A stretch of DNA of 64,000 nucleotides. Source: Branchiostoma floridae (lineage: Eukaryota; Chordata; Leptocardii; Amphioxiformes; Branchiostomatidae). Position 1 is the stretch's first letter, and the number at the start of each line of letters is the position of its first letter. The notes below the pieces were generated by a model. It searched no databases. It saw nothing but the letters and a program-made list of their open reading frames with translations, and was not told where the DNA came from. Shown piece by piece: positions 61,573 through 64,000 of the stretch. The translations under genes and the position numbers were made by a program. The stretch covers positions 2,987,499 through 3,051,498 of the forward strand of contig NC_049982.1 in assembly GCF_000003815.2 (NCBI RefSeq), in the 5' to 3' direction.

Positions 61573-64000
61573 ATGTGGGGACCGGTTCTGGTGTTAGTGA
61601 CAGTCTGGACGGGCCTGTCCCCCTGTGCCGGGTACCCGACCGGCGCGCCCACGGAACAGTGCCTGGCCATGATGCCTGATCACCACGGAGCTAACGCCTC
61701 CACTGTCGCCTCGCCGTACACGCTGGTACCTGGGACAGCTACCTACACACCGGGGGTACCTGTGTCAGGTACGTAGTACTTTTAGTACCTACTATAACTA
61801 CCAACACACCAGGGGTACCTGTGTCAGGTACGTAGTACCAGTAGTACCTGCTATAACTACCTACACACCGGGGTACCTATGTCAGTGCGTAGTACCATTG
61901 GTATCAGCTACAACTACCTATACACATGGTGTATCTGTGTCAGGTACGTAGTACGATTTAATACCTGCTATAACTACCTACACACCAGCTATACCTATAC
62001 GTAGTACCGTTAGAACATGGCACCCTTATATCAAGTAGACAGTTCCGTCAACATCACTCATGTACCTGGAAGAAGTATCTACACTTGTATAAACCTGCGA
62101 CACCTACGTTAGATAACTTAAGAAAGTAGAGAAAGTTCAGCATATTGAAGTATGGTTATTACCATCACAGATGATAAGAACGACATACTGTGCCTGCTGT
62201 GTTTGTGTCGGCATGTACCATTACAAGCATCTCTGTGAATCTCCATGCGTAGAATACCCCCAAGGGAAAAGGACGCCTATAACGAAAAACGTTTCATTGC
62301 TATATGATGTAGTTTTTTGTGTTTAACATATATAATTCCCCCCATGTTCCAGTGAGCGTGTCAGGCGGGGAGTTTAAAGGCCTCCTGCTGCAGGCCCGGC
62401 GTGAGGACACCGGCAGGTCTGTGGGGACGTTCGTCACCCCGCCGCAGGGGTTCCATCACGTGACCTGCAACACATCCGGGGACTCCGTTACCCATAGCGA
62501 CCGCACCGACAAGAGCGCCGCCATGTTCGAGTGGATACCACCCAGCCCCGGGGTGGGGAATGTGGTCTTCAAGTCAGTTTACTTCTGTCTTTTATACGGT
62601 TCGCTTATTCCTACAGCCGTTATGGAGGGGCACAGGCAACTTTGTTGAAAGGACCTGCTTCGTCCTCATTACATTGCCCTAATTAAAAAATAATAATATT
62701 AGAAAAAGATAACTAAATGTTGCAAAAATAAACACAGATCATAAGCCATATCCTTATCTGCCATGAGATGGCATTTTGGAGGCTACACGAAGTTTCAAAC
62801 CGTATGCCGCTTTTATTCCTGAGTTTTGTACTTTTGACTTCACACGGTGATTTGCCCTGTTGCTTCGTAGTGACGCACCGATTGGCCTTGCAAAGGGATA
62901 TTTCATGTGGCAGATAATAAATTATGTATGTATGACCAAAAGAGAACAATTGTATATCGCCTACATAATTATGTAAGAGTGTTTCTATTACGAGCAAAGC
63001 TATATACTGTAATTCCCTTGAGCTTTGGCTCGTCTTTTCATGAATATGTATACGTACGTAGTCGACTTCATTTTCTAGTTTGAAAAGCTCAAACAAAACT
63101 TAATTTGGCAATTTGAACATGAAATTCTATATAGAAAAGTAAAAATACAACACAGGATGACAATGACGATAAGTAAAACTAGTAACTATTCTAATATGAA
63201 CTAGTAAGAAATACAGTCTGAATTTTTTCGATTTGATTCTCGTGGAAGCAGTCGAAGACGAAGTGTCCCGCTTTTACTGAAATGGGGTTTTTTTTGCTGA
63301 ACACTCGAGCATCCAACAACAAACGAACAGTTCAATATTTAACCTAATATCGCCTGCTCTGCCCCTCCCAGGGCTACCATAGTAAGGAGCCACCAGGTCT
63401 TCTGGACAAACGTCACTTCCGGTACTATCATTGACGTCACAACGGTGTTAGCGACAACACCATCAGGTAAGTGTGACTTCTTAACCGGAACGATAGTTTC
63501 ATAGACCGTACATGTACAAACGTAGACGTAAACAAACGTACATGCACCTTCTTAGACGTAAACAAACGTACACGCACCTTCTTAGACGTAAACAAACGTA
63601 CATGCACCTTCTTATAGACGTAAACAAAAATTTATTTTTTAGGCCGTCCATAAGGAAACGTTTAATTTTCGAACGTGTGTATACCCTCTTAGACGAAAGC
63701 AAAAGCTTATATAGACCCAGCAACAGCCTTCAAAGTACAAATATTGTCTTGTTTTTCTCCCTCCACCATTTGCCACCTCTAAAGTGGACTGACAGTGGTG
63801 CGTGATGCAACAGATAACTTTCATACTTACCAGCTGAACAAAAACTCTCTTTTACATAAAAACTAAGAAAACGTTACCCGGGTTTTCTCTCCCTCCCAGT
63901 CCCGGCGCCTGACCCGTGCAAACTTTCACTCCCACCTACTGGACTTCAGCCCCGGGAAACAGGGCCTTTACTACAAACTTCTTGGACATCCCCAACTAAA
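61573..64000 (+). CDS. Gene 3: secreted Reeler-domain protein, partial
   Basis: Exons 61573-61768, 62353-62572, 63372-63466 and 63900 to past the window end join in phases 1, 2 and 1. A signal peptide (MWGPVLVLVTVWTGLSPCAG) is followed by a Reeler domain. It reads YPTGAPTEQCLAMMPDHHG, YTPGVPV, GGEFKGLLLQAR, VGTF, VTCN, a VTHS motif, W.PP, and VVFKATIVRSHQVFWTNV. Reeler domains occur in reelin, in F-spondin, in ferric-chelate reductase 1-like proteins and in small defence proteins. Which applies here depends on what follows exon 4 (VPAPDPC...), beyond the window. It is unrelated to genes 1 and 2 in sequence. Confidence 0.82.
61741..62014. repeat. About 60-bp tandem repeat spanning the gene 3 exon 1 donor
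   Basis: Units of 59-60 bp (tacacaccgggggtacctgt, gtcaggtacgtagtac) start inside exon 1 and continue four to five times into the intron. The donor phrase gtgtcag|gtacgt is kept in units 1, 2 and 4, giving extra potential donors. Confidence 0.88.
63525..63614. repeat. 30-bp tandem repeat, three units
   Basis: gacgtaaacaaacgtacatg followed by caccttctta, three near-perfect copies at 63525, 63555 and 63585. It lies in intron 3 of gene 3. Confidence 0.9.

Overview
The window looks like genomic DNA from an invertebrate chordate, most likely a lancelet (Branchiostoma). This is inferred from intron-rich genes that mix C-type lectin, F5/8-type C (discoidin), F-type lectin, tectonin and Reeler domains, from dense MITEs, SINEs, RTE-like and Penelope-like elements, and from draft-assembly gaps of N. 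I ran no database search. Genes were built by hand from reading frame, GT-AG borders and intron phase. The ORFs in single frames are only exon fragments.

Layout. 1-5040 is repeat-rich upstream sequence. Gene 1 (about 5041-38670, + strand) is a very large secreted mosaic lectin of about 57 visible exons and roughly 3,300 codons. It runs: signal peptide, Gly/His-rich segment, CTLD, F5/8C, five pairs of a four-cysteine WSC-like domain (with three F5/8C and at least three F-type lectin domains between them), two tectonin beta-propeller blocks, a Gly-Val repeat exon, a fourth F5/8C, a second CTLD and an acidic tail. Gaps hide parts of it. 38671-47760 is intergenic and full of MITE, SINE and other repeat copies. 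Gene 2 (47764-58333, + strand) is a compact paralogue: signal peptide, CTLD, F5/8C, F5/8C, CTLD, acidic tail. Gene 3 (61573 to past the window end, + strand) begins a secreted Reeler-domain protein.

How they relate. Genes 1 and 2 share the same first and last exons, with matching lengths, phases and motifs, so they are tandem duplicates. Gene 1 then grew in the middle by repeated shuffling of phase 1-1 exons, and several of its introns are visible fusions of two parental introns. The products are predicted to be secreted multivalent sugar-binding proteins, perhaps of mucus, matrix or innate defence; that role is inference.

Most unusual points. (1) Both F5/8C domains of gene 2 carry an extra intron that looks freshly made by an insertion: one is a Penelope-derived fold-back element, the other a reversed poly(A) retrocopy. 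In each the duplicated target site supplies the splice sites. (2) A Penelope-like retroelement with a 13-bp target duplication and inverted terminal copies, each holding a complete hammerhead ribozyme motif, sits in a gene 1 intron. (3) In all three genes, pieces of exon with their splice site have been tandemly copied into the neighbouring intron.
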